Positions 8,322 to 16,230 are shown, counted from the first letter of the stretch. The stretch is DNA of 31,776 bases from an uncultured Rivibacter sp. (GCA_946481025.1 CAMLNA010000041.1:1-31776); one strand, 5' to 3'. The notes: generated by a model from the letters alone, not told the origin. Numbers and translations are program-made.

Positions 8322-9593
8322 ATGAGCAAACTCGCTCAACTGCGCGAGCGTCGCAACGCCAAGGCGAAGGACGCCAACGAACTGAACGCGAAGTACCCGG
8401 CGGACAAGCGCATGCCGAAGGAAGACGTCGATCGCCTGGACGCCATGCTGGCCGAGATCGAAGCGATCGACGACGAGATCAAGCGCGAAACGCGCCTGGC
8501 GCAGCTGGCCAGCGAGCAGACCGACAACCTGCTGAACCGGGTCCGCGACGAGTCCACCCGTGATCCGGCGCGCCAGAGCGAGCACAGCAAGGCGCTGCGC
8601 GCGTACCTGATCGGCGGCGTTGCGGCGCTGACCGAGCAGCAGCGGACCGAGATGTTCGGGCGGCAGACCGAGGATATCCGCCAGGCGATGGGCGTCCGTC
8701 CGCAGGGCGCGATGAGCACCACGACGCCCGCCGAAGGCGGCTACACCACTGCCACCGAATACATGCGGTCGCTGGAGGAGGCCATGAAGGCCTACGGCGG
8801 CATGCTGGGCGTGGCGAGCGTGATCAACACCGCCAGCGGCGCCTCCATGAACTTCCCCACCGCGGACGCCACCGCGGAAGAGGGCGAGATCGTCGGGCAG
8901 AACACCGGCGCCACCGGTGCTGACACTGGTTTCGGGAACACGGTGCTGGACACCTACAAGTACAGCAGCAAGAAGATCGCCCTGCCCTGGGAGCTGATCC
9001 AGGACTCTTTCCTGGACATTGAGGCCTACGTGATGGGGGTGCTGGCCGTGCGCCTGGGCCGCATCACGAACAAGCACTGGACGATCGGGACCGGCACCGG
9101 TCAGCCGCGCGGCATCGTCACGGGCTCGGCGGTCGGTAAGACTGGCACCACGGGCCAAACGTTGACCGTCATCTATGACGACTTGGTGGACCTGGAGCAC
9201 TCCGTGAACCGCGCCTATCGTGCGGCTGCGCGCTGGATGTTCGCGGACTCGTCGCTCAAGGTCCTGCGCAAGATCAAGGACAGTGAGGGCCGCCCCATCT
9301 TCGTGCCGGGCTACGAGCAAGGCAACCCGGGTGGCGCACCGGATCGCCTGATGGGCAAGGAAATCGCCATCAATGACGACGTGCCGGCGATGGCCGCCAA
9401 TGCCAAGTCGATCCTGTTCGGCGACTTCAAGAAGTACATCATTCGGAAGGTGATGGATCTGACGATGTTCCGCATGACGGACAGCGCGTTCACCACGCTC
9501 GGCCAGGTCGGTTTCGTCGCCTTCGAACGCATGGGCGGCAACCTGGTCGACGCCGGCGGCGCGGTCAAGCACTACGCCAACTCGGCCACCTGA
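8322..9593 (+). CDS. Major capsid protein, HK97 fold
   Basis: 423 residues. The first ~110 form a charged predicted coiled coil (the delta or scaffold domain) rich in Glu, Lys and Arg. This region is normally removed by the prohead protease encoded just upstream. The HK97-fold body follows, with TTPAEGGYTTATEY, the MNFPTADATAEEGEIV strand region, the WELIQDSFLDIEAYVMGVLAVRLGR-type spine helix and the A-domain segment GTGTGQPRGIV. The C-terminal part FRMTDSAFTTLGQVGFVAFERMGG is typical of the family. AAAGGA about ten bases before the ATG is a good ribosome binding site. The gene is bracketed by strong hairpins, which may insulate a highly expressed capsid message. Confidence 0.95.
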   Translation: MSKLAQLRERRNAKAKDANELNAKYPADKRMPKEDVDRLDAMLAEIEAIDDEIKRETRLAQLASEQTDNLLNRVRDESTRDPARQSEHSKALRAYLIGGVAALTEQQRTEMFGRQTEDIRQAMGVRPQGAMSTTTPAEGGYTTATEYMRSLEEAMKAYGGMLGVASVINTASGASMNFPTADATAEEGEIVGQNTGATGADTGFGNTVLDTYKYSSKKIALPWELIQDSFLDIEAYVMGVLAVRLGRITNKHWTIGTGTGQPRGIVTGSAVGKTGTTGQTLTVIYDDLVDLEHSVNRAYRAAARWMFADSSLKVLRKIKDSEGRPIFVPGYEQGNPGGAPDRLMGKEIAINDDVPAMAANAKSILFGDFKKYIIRKVMDLTMFRMTDSAFTTLGQVGFVAFERMGGNLVDAGGAVKHYANSAT

Positions 9594-9606
9594 TCCAGGC
9601 CTGCGG

Positions 9607-9640
9607 TGGGGGAGGGTGCAGACGCCTGCACCTTCCTCCG
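9607..9640 (+). terminator. Long hairpin after capsid gene, containing dispersed motif copy 2
   Basis: A stem of about 15 bp (with G-U pairs allowed) runs from 9607-9621 to 9626-9640. Its centre is GGTGCAG-ACGC-CTGCACC. No T-tract follows, only TCTCTCTCCCC, so termination is uncertain. It may instead be a processing or stability element, or a protein-binding site. The centre is the best-paired copy of the dispersed CAGACRYCTG motif. Confidence 0.5.
9616..9631 (+). repeat. Dispersed motif copy 2 (CAGACRYCTG)
   Basis: GTGCAGACGCCTGCAC, identical in all 16 bases to copy 1, but intergenic after the capsid gene and embedded in a longer hairpin. Confidence 0.75.
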
Positions 9641-9679
9641 TCTCTCTCCCCATCCTCCCACCGACAAGGACCAATCCCC

Positions 9680-10033
9680 ATGTCCAAGCTCGCATTTGCT
9701 CGCGTCCTGTGTGACGTGGGCGCCCATGGCCTGAAGGCAGGCCAAGTCCTGGAAGCCGACGCGGAGCTGATCAAGCAGCTTGCCAAGGACGGCTCCGTCG
9801 ATCCGCACAAGGAAGCCGTGGCCTACGCCAGGCAGCAGGGCGCGCAGGTCGTTCGCAGCGCCATTACGGTGGCGGCCGAACAGCGCCAGGCCGAAATGGA
9901 CGCGCTGCGCATCGAGGCCGCCCAGCTCGATGACCTGAAGGCCAAGGCCACGGACGAGGCCACCGCGGCCGCGCTGGACGCGAAGCTGGCCGCGTTGAAG
10001 GCTCGCTTCGACGAGCTGGCCGCGCTGGGCTGA
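9680..10033 (+). CDS. Small head-associated protein, hypothetical
   Basis: A 117-residue protein right after the major capsid gene. The N-terminal ~50 residues include LKAGQVLEADAELIKQL and the rest is a predicted alanine-rich coiled coil (about 65-115: QLDDLKAKA, ALDAKLAALKARF). A small gene in this position is common in HK97-like head modules, but I do not recognise a defined family. It may be a capsid-associated or assembly protein. AAGGA is nine bases ahead of the ATG. A perfect 11-bp hairpin follows the stop. Confidence 0.7.
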   Translation: MSKLAFARVLCDVGAHGLKAGQVLEADAELIKQLAKDGSVDPHKEAVAYARQQGAQVVRSAITVAAEQRQAEMDALRIEAAQLDDLKAKATDEATAAALDAKLAALKARFDELAALG

Positions 10034-10056
10034 CGCGCCGCCTGCATCACCACCCA

Positions 10057-10088
10057 CGAGGGGCGCCAATCGGCGCCCCTCGGTCTTT
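10057..10088 (+). terminator. Perfect 11-bp hairpin, likely terminator
   Basis: CGAGGGGCGCC (10057-10067) pairs perfectly with GGCGCCCCTCG (10072-10082) around AATC, followed by GTCTTTC. The T-tract is short, so termination may be partial. It separates the capsid genes from the surface-protein cassette. Confidence 0.65.
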
Positions 10089-10103
10089 CAGGAGCCACCC
10101 CAC

Positions 10104-10649
10104 ATGAAGACCTTCGATCACCTGCGCAAGCAGCTCGGCGCGCTGTTCGTCGCCGGCTTGCTGGCGCTGCTGTCCGTCCTGCCAACCACCGCGCTGCGCC
10201 TCGGCGCGCCTGCGGCCGCGGTCGCGATCGGCATCACCGCCATTGCGCCGTCAACGGCCGATGCCGCGCTGGAGTTCAGCACCGCGGCGCGCAATGCGCG
10301 CCTCGAAGCGATCAATTCGCTGCTGAGCAATGGCACGATCAAGATCTACAGCGGCACCCGCCCCGCTGACCTGGGCACACCGACCGGCACGCTGCTGGCC
10401 ACGCTGCAGCTGGGCGCCACTGCGGGCACCGTCTCCAACGGCGTGTTGACCATCGGCAGCGTGACGCAGAACAACTCATTGCACGTCAGCGGCACGCCGA
10501 CATTCATCCGCTACTCCACGTCCGGCGGCACGGCGGTGGCGGACAACGACATCGGCGCCGGCGCGGGGAACGTGACGTTCAACGGCACGGTGGTCACGGG
10601 GCAAAACGTCACCGTCACCGGCCTGACGATGACCGACGGCAACCAGTAA
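10104..10649 (+). CDS. Virion-type beta protein with signal-peptide-like N-terminus
   Basis: 181 residues. From about residue 55 it reads ALEFSTAARNARLEAIN, then KIYSGTRPADLGTPTGTLLATLQL and a Gly/Thr/Asn-rich beta region. This resembles small phage structural proteins that normally begin at the equivalent of this point. Here about 54 extra residues precede it: a positively charged start (KTFDHLRKQ), two hydrophobic stretches (about 12-30 and 36-50) and an APSTADA-A junction like a signal peptidase site. AGGAG about ten bases before the ATG supports this start, and no good internal start is visible. Either the protein is exported or membrane-anchored before assembly, or the leader was acquired by fusion. 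Function unknown. It is the first gene of the surface cassette. Confidence 0.7.
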   Translation: MKTFDHLRKQLGALFVAGLLALLSVLPTTALRLGAPAAAVAIGITAIAPSTADAALEFSTAARNARLEAINSLLSNGTIKIYSGTRPADLGTPTGTLLATLQLGATAGTVSNGVLTIGSVTQNNSLHVSGTPTFIRYSTSGGTAVADNDIGAGAGNVTFNGTVVTGQNVTVTGLTMTDGNQ

Positions 10650-10663
10650 CGCGGGAGATACGC

Positions 10664-12052
10664 GTGGCAATGCCGGTGCACCTGCGATACAACGTGGGCA
10701 CGGGGCAGCCCATTCACGGCGGCCGTTTCCCAGGCGGCCGCCTGAGTGGCGCCGTGACCTTGGCCGCCGCCATCGCGGCCGGCACGTTGGGCGTGCAGGA
10801 ATCCGCCCTGGCCGGCAATGTGCTACTGGATCCGGCCGTCGCGGCGGGCACGCTGGAAGGTCACGTCTGGCCGACCTGGCGCGCTGCGATTGCGCCGTTC
10901 ACGTGGGGGATTGCGACCAGCAGCAAGCTGGAAGACCTGCAGGCCGGGCTCAACCTCATCACGCCGGCAGGCGCGGACTGGCGCACCCGCGGCATGACCG
11001 CGGGCATCATGAGCGCGTGGGTGGGGACCGTCTGGGATGAGTCCCTGCTCGAAGCCCGCTTGATCAATGGCGGTGGGCACACGGACTACGGCGGCAATGA
11101 GGGCTACGGCTGCGCGTTCGGCGCAAACAGCCCCAGCATGCGCATGCTGTGGGCGCCCTCGGGCGCATTGCCGGGCCCCGCCATCACCACGGTCGGTGAT
11201 GGCCTCGACTTCACCGCGTGCTACAGCGACGGGCGCCTGCGCGCGAGCCACACCTACGCGCATGTAATCCACATTCCCGGTCGCGCTGATGGGCTGGGCA
11301 AGGGGGACTACCTAACGCGGATGTCGAGCGTCCACTACAGTGGCAACGGCAACATCCGCCAGATTCGCCGCGCCAACCCGGACGGCACCAATGACCTGGT
11401 GCTCGACTACACCGCGTTCACGGGCGCGGGCGCGGTGTCCGGTTCCGGCGCGGGGATGAACTGCTGGGACCCGGACACGGACGGCGGCGTCCTGTGGATC
11501 ACGAACAAGTCCACGGACGCGGGGCTTTTCAAAGTCACGCCGACTGCCTCCGGTCCGTGGGACTGCCAGCTGATCGACCAGCACACGATCACGCCGTACT
11601 TCGGCGACCAGATCGTCTATGCCGGCGGCCCGCTGCGGTCGGTGGTCGCGGTCTCGCGTGGCGACGTGGCTGGCGTATGGCGCGTCGGCGCGGGTGCCAC
11701 GAATCAGCAGGTGCCCACGGTCACCGGCGCCCGCAGCGCGGGCTTTGCAATCCGTTCATCCGTCGACGGCTTCGGTGCCTGCTGGTGCCCGGACTACGGC
11801 CCGCGTGGTGCCGTCGCGGTGTATCAGCAGACGAGCCTCACGACCGAGATCACGGTCATCGAGCCGACGAGCGATAACACCTCGCTCCCTTGGGCGCGCA
11901 CCGTCATTCCCGTCGACCCGGGCAACACCGTCGTCCCGCCGGTGTCGCCGGCTGATGGCCTGATGACCCGCTTCTGGTACAGCAGCCGGCTCAAGGGCTT
12001 TTTCGCGTGGTTCTCAACCACGCAACCGGTTTACTTCTTCGCTATCGCCTAA
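10664..12052 (+). CDS. Beta-propeller/kelch-like phage surface protein
   Basis: 462 residues from GTG at 10664 (an ATG two codons later is also possible). An N-terminal segment holds two copies of a short repeat, LSGAVTLAAAIAAGTL (26-42 region) and LAGNVLLDPAVAAGTLEG (48-65). The rest is beta-rich with blade-like elements: INGGGHTDYGGNEGYG, GDGLDFTACYSDGR, SSVHYSGNG, GVLWITNKSTDAGLFKV and SSRLKGFFAWFS. These resemble kelch or galactose-oxidase-like propellers. It probably sits on the virion surface, perhaps binding host glycans. It lies between capsid and connector genes, so head attachment is more likely than tail attachment, but this is inference. No catalytic residues can be assigned. Confidence 0.65.
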   Translation: MAMPVHLRYNVGTGQPIHGGRFPGGRLSGAVTLAAAIAAGTLGVQESALAGNVLLDPAVAAGTLEGHVWPTWRAAIAPFTWGIATSSKLEDLQAGLNLITPAGADWRTRGMTAGIMSAWVGTVWDESLLEARLINGGGHTDYGGNEGYGCAFGANSPSMRMLWAPSGALPGPAITTVGDGLDFTACYSDGRLRASHTYAHVIHIPGRADGLGKGDYLTRMSSVHYSGNGNIRQIRRANPDGTNDLVLDYTAFTGAGAVSGSGAGMNCWDPDTDGGVLWITNKSTDAGLFKVTPTASGPWDCQLIDQHTITPYFGDQIVYAGGPLRSVVAVSRGDVAGVWRVGAGATNQQVPTVTGARSAGFAIRSSVDGFGACWCPDYGPRGAVAVYQQTSLTTEITVIEPTSDNTSLPWARTVIPVDPGNTVVPPVSPADGLMTRFWYSSRLKGFFAWFSTTQPVYFFAIA

Positions 12053-12064
12053 AGGAGGCGACCA

Positions 12065-12517
12065 ATGGCAACAGGTGATCGAATCGTTTCGGTGGGCACG
12101 CCAAAGGCCTTGATGACCGGTGGCGGCGCCATTGCCGCCGGGGCCCAGCTGGTGGCATCGACCGCAAACTATTCCGTGGTCACGGACGGGCTGGGCTACC
12201 CCGACGTGCAGTTCGTTCTGACCGTCACGTTCGGCGCCGCAGCGCCGGTGCAGGGCTCCCTGCTGGTACTGGTTGCCCGCCCCCTGGACATCTCGGGCAC
12301 CAATGACGCCCCGGTGCCCGAGGTTGCCCGGCCCACCCGCGTCATCGGTGTTTTCGAGGTCGACGATGTGACGTCGGCGCAGTACCTGCTGCTGCGGGGT
12401 GACTTCGCTGAGGATGTGCCGCTGCTCGCTGAGTACTACCTGCGAAACGACACCGGCCAGGCGATCTCTTCGTGGGACCTCGTGGCTCTGCCGCGCACCT
12501 ACAAGATTGCTGCGTAA
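12065..12517 (+). CDS. Phage virion-associated protein, hypothetical
   Basis: 150 residues, beta-rich, with an excellent AGGAGG before the ATG. It has a Gly/Ala-rich N-terminus (GTPKALMTGGGAIAAGAQ), a central DVQFVLTVTFGAAAPVQGSLLVLVARPLD strand region and the C-terminal YYLRNDTGQAISSWDLVALPRTYKI. The pattern of small jelly-roll-like subunits suggests a structural or decoration protein in the surface cassette. I do not recognise a family. Confidence 0.65.
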   Translation: MATGDRIVSVGTPKALMTGGGAIAAGAQLVASTANYSVVTDGLGYPDVQFVLTVTFGAAAPVQGSLLVLVARPLDISGTNDAPVPEVARPTRVIGVFEVDDVTSAQYLLLRGDFAEDVPLLAEYYLRNDTGQAISSWDLVALPRTYKIAA

Positions 12518-12523
12518 CACGCA

Positions 12524-13675
12524 ATGAGCACGGCAGCGCGCAGGCGCACCCCGGACCGCTTCGGCACGCGACTACCGCGCCTGGATGAGCGGTCGCCCCT
12601 GATGGCGGGGCTGCTGTTCGCTGGCGCCAACGTCGGCACGACGAAGTTCGACCTGGTGAGCCAGAAGTTCGGCGTGCGTACAGGTACGGGGCGCGCGGCC
12701 AGCCCGCTGGGCGGCGAAGGGCCGATGTACGGCACGGGCAGCTATGTCGACTTCGCGGCGCCTGCGACGCTGGACGCGACGAAACCCACCACGGTGGCGT
12801 GGGAGCAGCAGCCGCGCGCCAGCACCGCGTACAACACCATCTTGTTCATCAGGCCGCCGGTCAACAGCACGCACGGCTTCCTGATCCTGGAGGCCTTCAG
12901 CGACAGCAGCTCCTACTTCATCGCTGGTCCGCGGTCGGGCTCCAACGGGCCGAACTTCAGCGCGTCAATCGGTTCAGCGACATCCCTGCGTTGCGATCGG
13001 TTCGTCCTGACCTTGGCGGCCGGGATGGGCAACGGCGCGGTGGGCAATTACGTGCTGTGGCGCAACGGCGTGCGCTACACCACGGCCGCCACGGGCGCGC
13101 TCAGCGCCAACACCACTGCGGGCTTCCGCTTCGGCGCCAACGACGCCGGCAACAACCCGCACGAGGGCTACATCGGCCGCCCGCGCATCTGGCAGCGAGT
13201 GCTGACGGATGAGGAGTGCGCCGCCTGGTCGCTGGGCGAGATTGATGTGGTGCGGCGCCGCCGCGTCGACCTGGCGCCGGCGCCGGTGGTCTCCGCGCTG
13301 ACCGGCAATGTCACGCTGGACGACGTGCTGCCCGCGGGCACGCTCAGTTCGTCCGGCAGCGACCTGTCCGGCAACGTGCAGCTGGACGATGTGATGCCCT
13401 CCGGCATCCTTGGCCTCGCTCCGGGGACCATGACCATCAGGGTGGTCAACGAGAACAACGGCCCGCAGCTCGGGATCACCATCCCCTTCGTGACGGTCCA
13501 GCGCTTGACGGACGCCGCCCAGGTCCTGGTGCTGGCCAACCAGGTGACCACCGGTGCGGGTGACCTGGTGGTCACCAGTGCCGCTCTGGTGCCTGGCGTG
13601 TGGTACGTCATCGCGGCCTGGCACACCGACCGCACCAAGGCCGGCGTGTGGATCCGGCAGGCGGGGGCGGCCTGA
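12524..13675 (+). CDS. LamG/concanavalin-like lectin protein of surface cassette
   Basis: 383 residues. Residues about 27-237 look like a LamG/ConA-type jelly roll: LLFAGANVG start, SYVDFAAP, TVAWEQQPRAS, FVLTLAAG, YVLWRNGVRY, FRFGANDAGNNPHEGYIGRPRIWQRVLTDEE. The last motif is the usual end of LamG-like domains. Two repeats follow, LTGNVTLDDVLPAGTL (259-274) and LSGNVQLDDVMPSGIL (281-296). A separate beta domain (300-383) ends the protein. LamG-type modules on phage particles usually bind carbohydrates or join the protein to the virion. The stop overlaps the next start as TGATG, so the two are probably co-translated. Confidence 0.72.
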   Translation: MSTAARRRTPDRFGTRLPRLDERSPLMAGLLFAGANVGTTKFDLVSQKFGVRTGTGRAASPLGGEGPMYGTGSYVDFAAPATLDATKPTTVAWEQQPRASTAYNTILFIRPPVNSTHGFLILEAFSDSSSYFIAGPRSGSNGPNFSASIGSATSLRCDRFVLTLAAGMGNGAVGNYVLWRNGVRYTTAATGALSANTTAGFRFGANDAGNNPHEGYIGRPRIWQRVLTDEECAAWSLGEIDVVRRRRVDLAPAPVVSALTGNVTLDDVLPAGTLSSSGSDLSGNVQLDDVMPSGILGLAPGTMTIRVVNENNGPQLGITIPFVTVQRLTDAAQVLVLANQVTTGAGDLVVTSAALVPGVWYVIAAWHTDRTKAGVWIRQAGAA

Positions 13676-14220
13676 TGGAGGTGTACGGCGCGCCCCCGCT
13701 GGGCCTGGACGGTGGCTACTACGGCGGGCACGCGCTGGGCGTGCTGGCCGAGCAGCTTGCGACCGAGGGCGTGGATGGCCCTGGCTACCTGGCCCCCTGC
13801 GTCACGCTGCCGGCCGATGCTGGCAAGCGCGTGCGCGGGCCGATCACCCGCTGGCCGGCGGCCGGCCTCACCGTGTACGCGGATGGGGCATTCGACTACC
13901 CGGCCGAGTCGCCGTCCGACTACGCCCTTTTCTGGCTCATCGTGGACGGTGAGCCCAGCGCGCTGGACATTGGCTTCGGCGCGGGGATCGGCCGGATTGA
14001 GCTGAACGTGGGCAGCGGCCTGTCCGGCAATGTGCAGCTCGATGACGTGCAGCCGGGCGGCACGCTGATGGGCGCCGTCACCCTTGGCGGTGATGTCACG
14101 CTCGATGACGCGCAGGGCGGCGGCGGCATCGTCGGCGTGTTGCGCCAGGTGCGCGCGTCCCTGCGCAGCGGCGGCGCCCGACCGCTGCAGCGAGCCGGTG
14201 CCCGCAGGCCCAAGCAATAG
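13675..14220 (+). CDS. Repeat-module virion protein, hypothetical
   Basis: 181 residues starting at the ATG that overlaps the previous stop. An in-frame GTG further upstream would give an unlikely Arg/His-rich leader. The N-terminal 112 residues are an unrecognised beta-type domain (GGYYGGHALGVLAEQLA, ALDIGFGAGIGRIELNVG). Then come repeat units LSGNVQLDDVQPGGTL (116-131) and GGDVTLDDAQGGGG (138-151) and a basic tail. The repeats match those in the LamG-like and propeller-like proteins encoded just upstream, suggesting these proteins assemble with one another or dock to the same site. Confidence 0.65.
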   Translation: MEVYGAPPLGLDGGYYGGHALGVLAEQLATEGVDGPGYLAPCVTLPADAGKRVRGPITRWPAAGLTVYADGAFDYPAESPSDYALFWLIVDGEPSALDIGFGAGIGRIELNVGSGLSGNVQLDDVQPGGTLMGAVTLGGDVTLDDAQGGGGIVGVLRQVRASLRSGGARPLQRAGARRPKQ

Positions 14221-14232
14221 CAGGCAAAAGAC

Positions 14233-14814
14233 ATGGCAATTCGGAAGACCGTTGAACCGGCACAGGAGCCGATCAGCCTGGACCTGGTGCGTGCCCAGTC
14301 GAAGATCCCCGGCAAGGACGAGGATGAGCTGCTGTCGCTGTACATCGCGGCCGCGCGCGAGGAAGCGGAGACGCGCACGCGCCTGGCGCTGATCACGCAG
14401 ACCTGGGAGCAGACGCTGGACGCGTTCCCGTGCGGCGCGATCAAGCTGCTGAAGCCGCCAGTCCTGGAGATCGTCAGCGTGCAGTACGTCGACCAGGCCG
14501 GCGACCTGCAGACGCTGGATGCCGAGTCCTATGTGCTGGACCGCCGCGTGTCGCCCGGCTGGCTCCTGCCGGCCGACGGCACCGAGTGGCCGGCGACGGA
14601 TGACGTGGTGGACGCCGTCACCATCACGCTCCGCGCCGGATTCGGTCCGCAGCCCACCGACGTGCCCGCTGCGATCCGGCACTGGATGCTGATGACCGTG
14701 GCGGCGTCCTACGCCCAGCGCGAGGCGCTGGACGCCACCGGCCGGGTCACCCTGCTGCCGGACTGCTACGCGGACCGCAAGCTGGATCCCTGGATCAATT
14801 ACGCGGGCGTGTGA
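14233..14814 (+). CDS. Head-tail connector protein, HK97 gp6-like
   Basis: 193 residues. The alpha-helical N-terminus with KIPGKDEDELLSLYIAAAREEAETRTR matches the gp6-like head-tail connector family, as do LITQTWEQTLDAFP, the beta insertion, and the C-terminal DVPAAIRHWMLMTVAASYAQREA helix. The protein forms the adaptor ring below the portal after DNA packaging. It restarts the usual HK97-like gene order after the inserted surface cassette. It is followed directly by head-closure and gp10-like genes. Confidence 0.9.
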   Translation: MAIRKTVEPAQEPISLDLVRAQSKIPGKDEDELLSLYIAAAREEAETRTRLALITQTWEQTLDAFPCGAIKLLKPPVLEIVSVQYVDQAGDLQTLDAESYVLDRRVSPGWLLPADGTEWPATDDVVDAVTITLRAGFGPQPTDVPAAIRHWMLMTVAASYAQREALDATGRVTLLPDCYADRKLDPWINYAGV

Positions 14815-14816
14815 CC

Positions 14817-15170
14817 ATGATCGCTGCCGGCAAGTACGACCGCCTCATTCAGTTCGAGGTCCAGGTCAAGACCAAGGACCAGCGCTTCAACGCGCCCACC
14901 GTCAGCTGGGTCCCCCACGGCGAGAAAGCCTGGGCCCAGGTCATCGAGTCATCGACCGAGCCCGGTTCGAATCCGGGCGCGGCCGAGGGCGTGGCCGCCT
15001 ACGTGCGGCCCACGAAGGTCAGGATGCGCTGGCGCGGCGACATCGACCGCACCACCATGCGCATCAACTTCGGCGGCCGCATCCTGCGCATCACCGGCAC
15101 CGCCGAACTGGGTCGGCGGCAAGAGCTGGAGCTGGCGTGCGAAGAGTGGGGGCACCAGCAGCATGGCTGA
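14817..15170 (+). CDS. Head closure / head-tail adaptor protein
   Basis: 117 residues, beginning IAAGKYDRLIQFEV, typical of head-tail adaptor (gp7/SPP1 gp16-like) proteins. The body has QRFNAPTVSWVPHGEKAWAQV, RMRWRGDIDRTTMRINFGGRILRITGTAELGRRQELELACEEW. This beta-barrel protein closes the packaged head and forms the tail docking surface. A GTG two codons upstream is an alternative start, but the ATG at 14817 fits the family better. It overlaps the next gene by eight bases. Confidence 0.88.
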   Translation: MIAAGKYDRLIQFEVQVKTKDQRFNAPTVSWVPHGEKAWAQVIESSTEPGSNPGAAEGVAAYVRPTKVRMRWRGDIDRTTMRINFGGRILRITGTAELGRRQELELACEEWGHQQHG

Positions 15171-15720
15171 CGCCAAGAGCGTGAAGGGCCTGGCCGCGCT
15201 GCAGCAGGCGCTGGACACGCTGCCGGCCCGCCTGGAGGCGAACGTGATGCGCGGCGCCCTGCGCGCCGGCGTGCGCGTCTATGCCGACCTGGCGCGGACG
15301 ATGGCGCCCGAGGCCGAGCCCAGCGAAAAGAACAGACGTCTGTACGGCGGGCGCCGCGGCCTGCTTCGGGATTCCATCCGGGTTCGCGTGTCGTTGAAAA
15401 ACGGGCGCGTCACGGCGCGCGTGGTGGCCGGCGGCAGGGTAGGGTCGGCGGACGCCTATTACGCGAATTGGGTGGAGAAGGGCACGAAGCCCCACACCAT
15501 CCGCATCGTCTCCGCGCGCGCGCTGGACATCGGCGGCAACAGCAGCGGCGGCTGGGTGGTGACGCAGGTCCAGCACCCAGGCGCCCAGCCGCACCCGTAC
15601 ATGGAGCCAGCGTTCGACCAGGGCACGGACCAGGCGGTGCGCGCCGTGGCCGCCTACGTGCGCAAGCGCCTGGCCAGCAAGCACGGCATCAATGTGCCCG
15701 ACACAGGGAGCGCTGATTGA
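15163..15720 (+). CDS. Tail completion protein, HK97 gp10-like
   Basis: 185 residues. VKGLAALQQALDTLPARLEANVMRGALRAGVRVYADLARTMAP is the signature N-terminal helix of the HK97 gp10 family. YYANWVEKGTKPHTI and the C-terminal HPYMEPAFDQGTDQAVRAVAAYVRKRL follow the same pattern. These proteins take part in head-tail joining or tail completion. Start and stop overlap the neighbours, as expected for a tightly coupled connector operon. Codons for residues around 57-60 contain the perfect palindrome ACAGACGTCTGT, copy 3 of the dispersed motif. Confidence 0.88.
   Translation: MADAKSVKGLAALQQALDTLPARLEANVMRGALRAGVRVYADLARTMAPEAEPSEKNRRLYGGRRGLLRDSIRVRVSLKNGRVTARVVAGGRVGSADAYYANWVEKGTKPHTIRIVSARALDIGGNSSGGWVVTQVQHPGAQPHPYMEPAFDQGTDQAVRAVAAYVRKRLASKHGINVPDTGSAD
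15330..15345 (+). repeat. Dispersed motif copy 3 (CAGACRYCTG)
   Basis: GAACAGACGTCTGTAC, with a perfect 12-base palindrome at its centre. It is inside the gp10-like gene and read in a different codon phase from copies 1, 4 and 5. Confidence 0.65.
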
Positions 15721-16145
15721 TCCCCGAGCAAATCCTCATCCACCTGCTGCGCGAGCATGCAGGCGTTACCGAGCTGGTGGGCGCAGACGGCGTGCATCCC
15801 GGCATGGCGCCGGATGGCGCGCCGGTGCCGTGCGTCGTCGTCAAGCGCATCGACGCGCAGCAGCTGCACCGCCCGCTGAAGCCAAAGCCTGGCGGCTTTG
15901 CCCTGTGCCGGGCCCGCATGCGCGTCGCAGGCCTCTATCCCAGCCCGGCCGCCGGCGGCTACGTGGTGGGCAAGACGCTGCTGCAACACATCCGCCAGGC
16001 CTGTGGCAACAAGCAGGGCACGCTGGCTGGCTTCGAAGGCTCCAGCGTCAGCGCCGCGATGAGCAGCCCGGAGGCACCGAACACCGCCAACGACCTGACC
16101 ATCGAGCCCACCGACTTCATGGTCACCTACCGCGAACCGCTGTAG
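15717..16145 (+). CDS. Tail terminator protein (DUF3168-like)
   Basis: 142 residues, starting at an unusual TTG whose last two bases overlap the previous stop (TTGA), with GGGAG ahead. Opening IPEQILIHLLREHAGVTELVG, then GMAPDGAPVPCVVVKRIDAQQ and the C-terminal DLTIEPTDFMVTYREPL. This fits the DUF3168/tail-terminator pattern, which caps the tail tube and joins it to the head. The position between the gp10-like gene and the tail tube gene is standard. The rare start codon and the stop overlap suggest the level is set by re-initiation. Confidence 0.8.
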   Translation: MIPEQILIHLLREHAGVTELVGADGVHPGMAPDGAPVPCVVVKRIDAQQLHRPLKPKPGGFALCRARMRVAGLYPSPAAGGYVVGKTLLQHIRQACGNKQGTLAGFEGSSVSAAMSSPEAPNTANDLTIEPTDFMVTYREPL

Positions 16146-16177
16146 CACAAGAGCACCCGCCGGCAACGGCAGTCCCG

Positions 16178-16213
16178 CCGCCCGCTAGCACGCAAGTGCA
16201 GCGGGCGGTTTTC
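16178..16213 (+). terminator. Two-tier hairpin terminator before tail tube gene
   Basis: CCGCCCGCT (16178-16186) pairs with AGCGGGCGG (16200-16208). GCAC (16188-16191) pairs with GTGC (16196-16199) around GCAA, with one bulged A at 16187. TTTTC follows. The architecture (9-bp stem, single bulge, inner stem, GNRA loop) copies the late-switch terminator at 3408. Confidence 0.82.
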
Positions 16214-16230
16214 ATTCAAAGGAGCATTCC

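Noticed and set aside
14398..14520. Two GCAGACGCTGGA sequences in the connector gene
   Set aside because: They share only the left half-site and lack the CTG arm in register.
13168..14682. Reverse-strand open frame of about 504 codons across the surface cassette
   Set aside because: Overlaps three forward genes with overlapping starts and stops. The composition is shadow-like.
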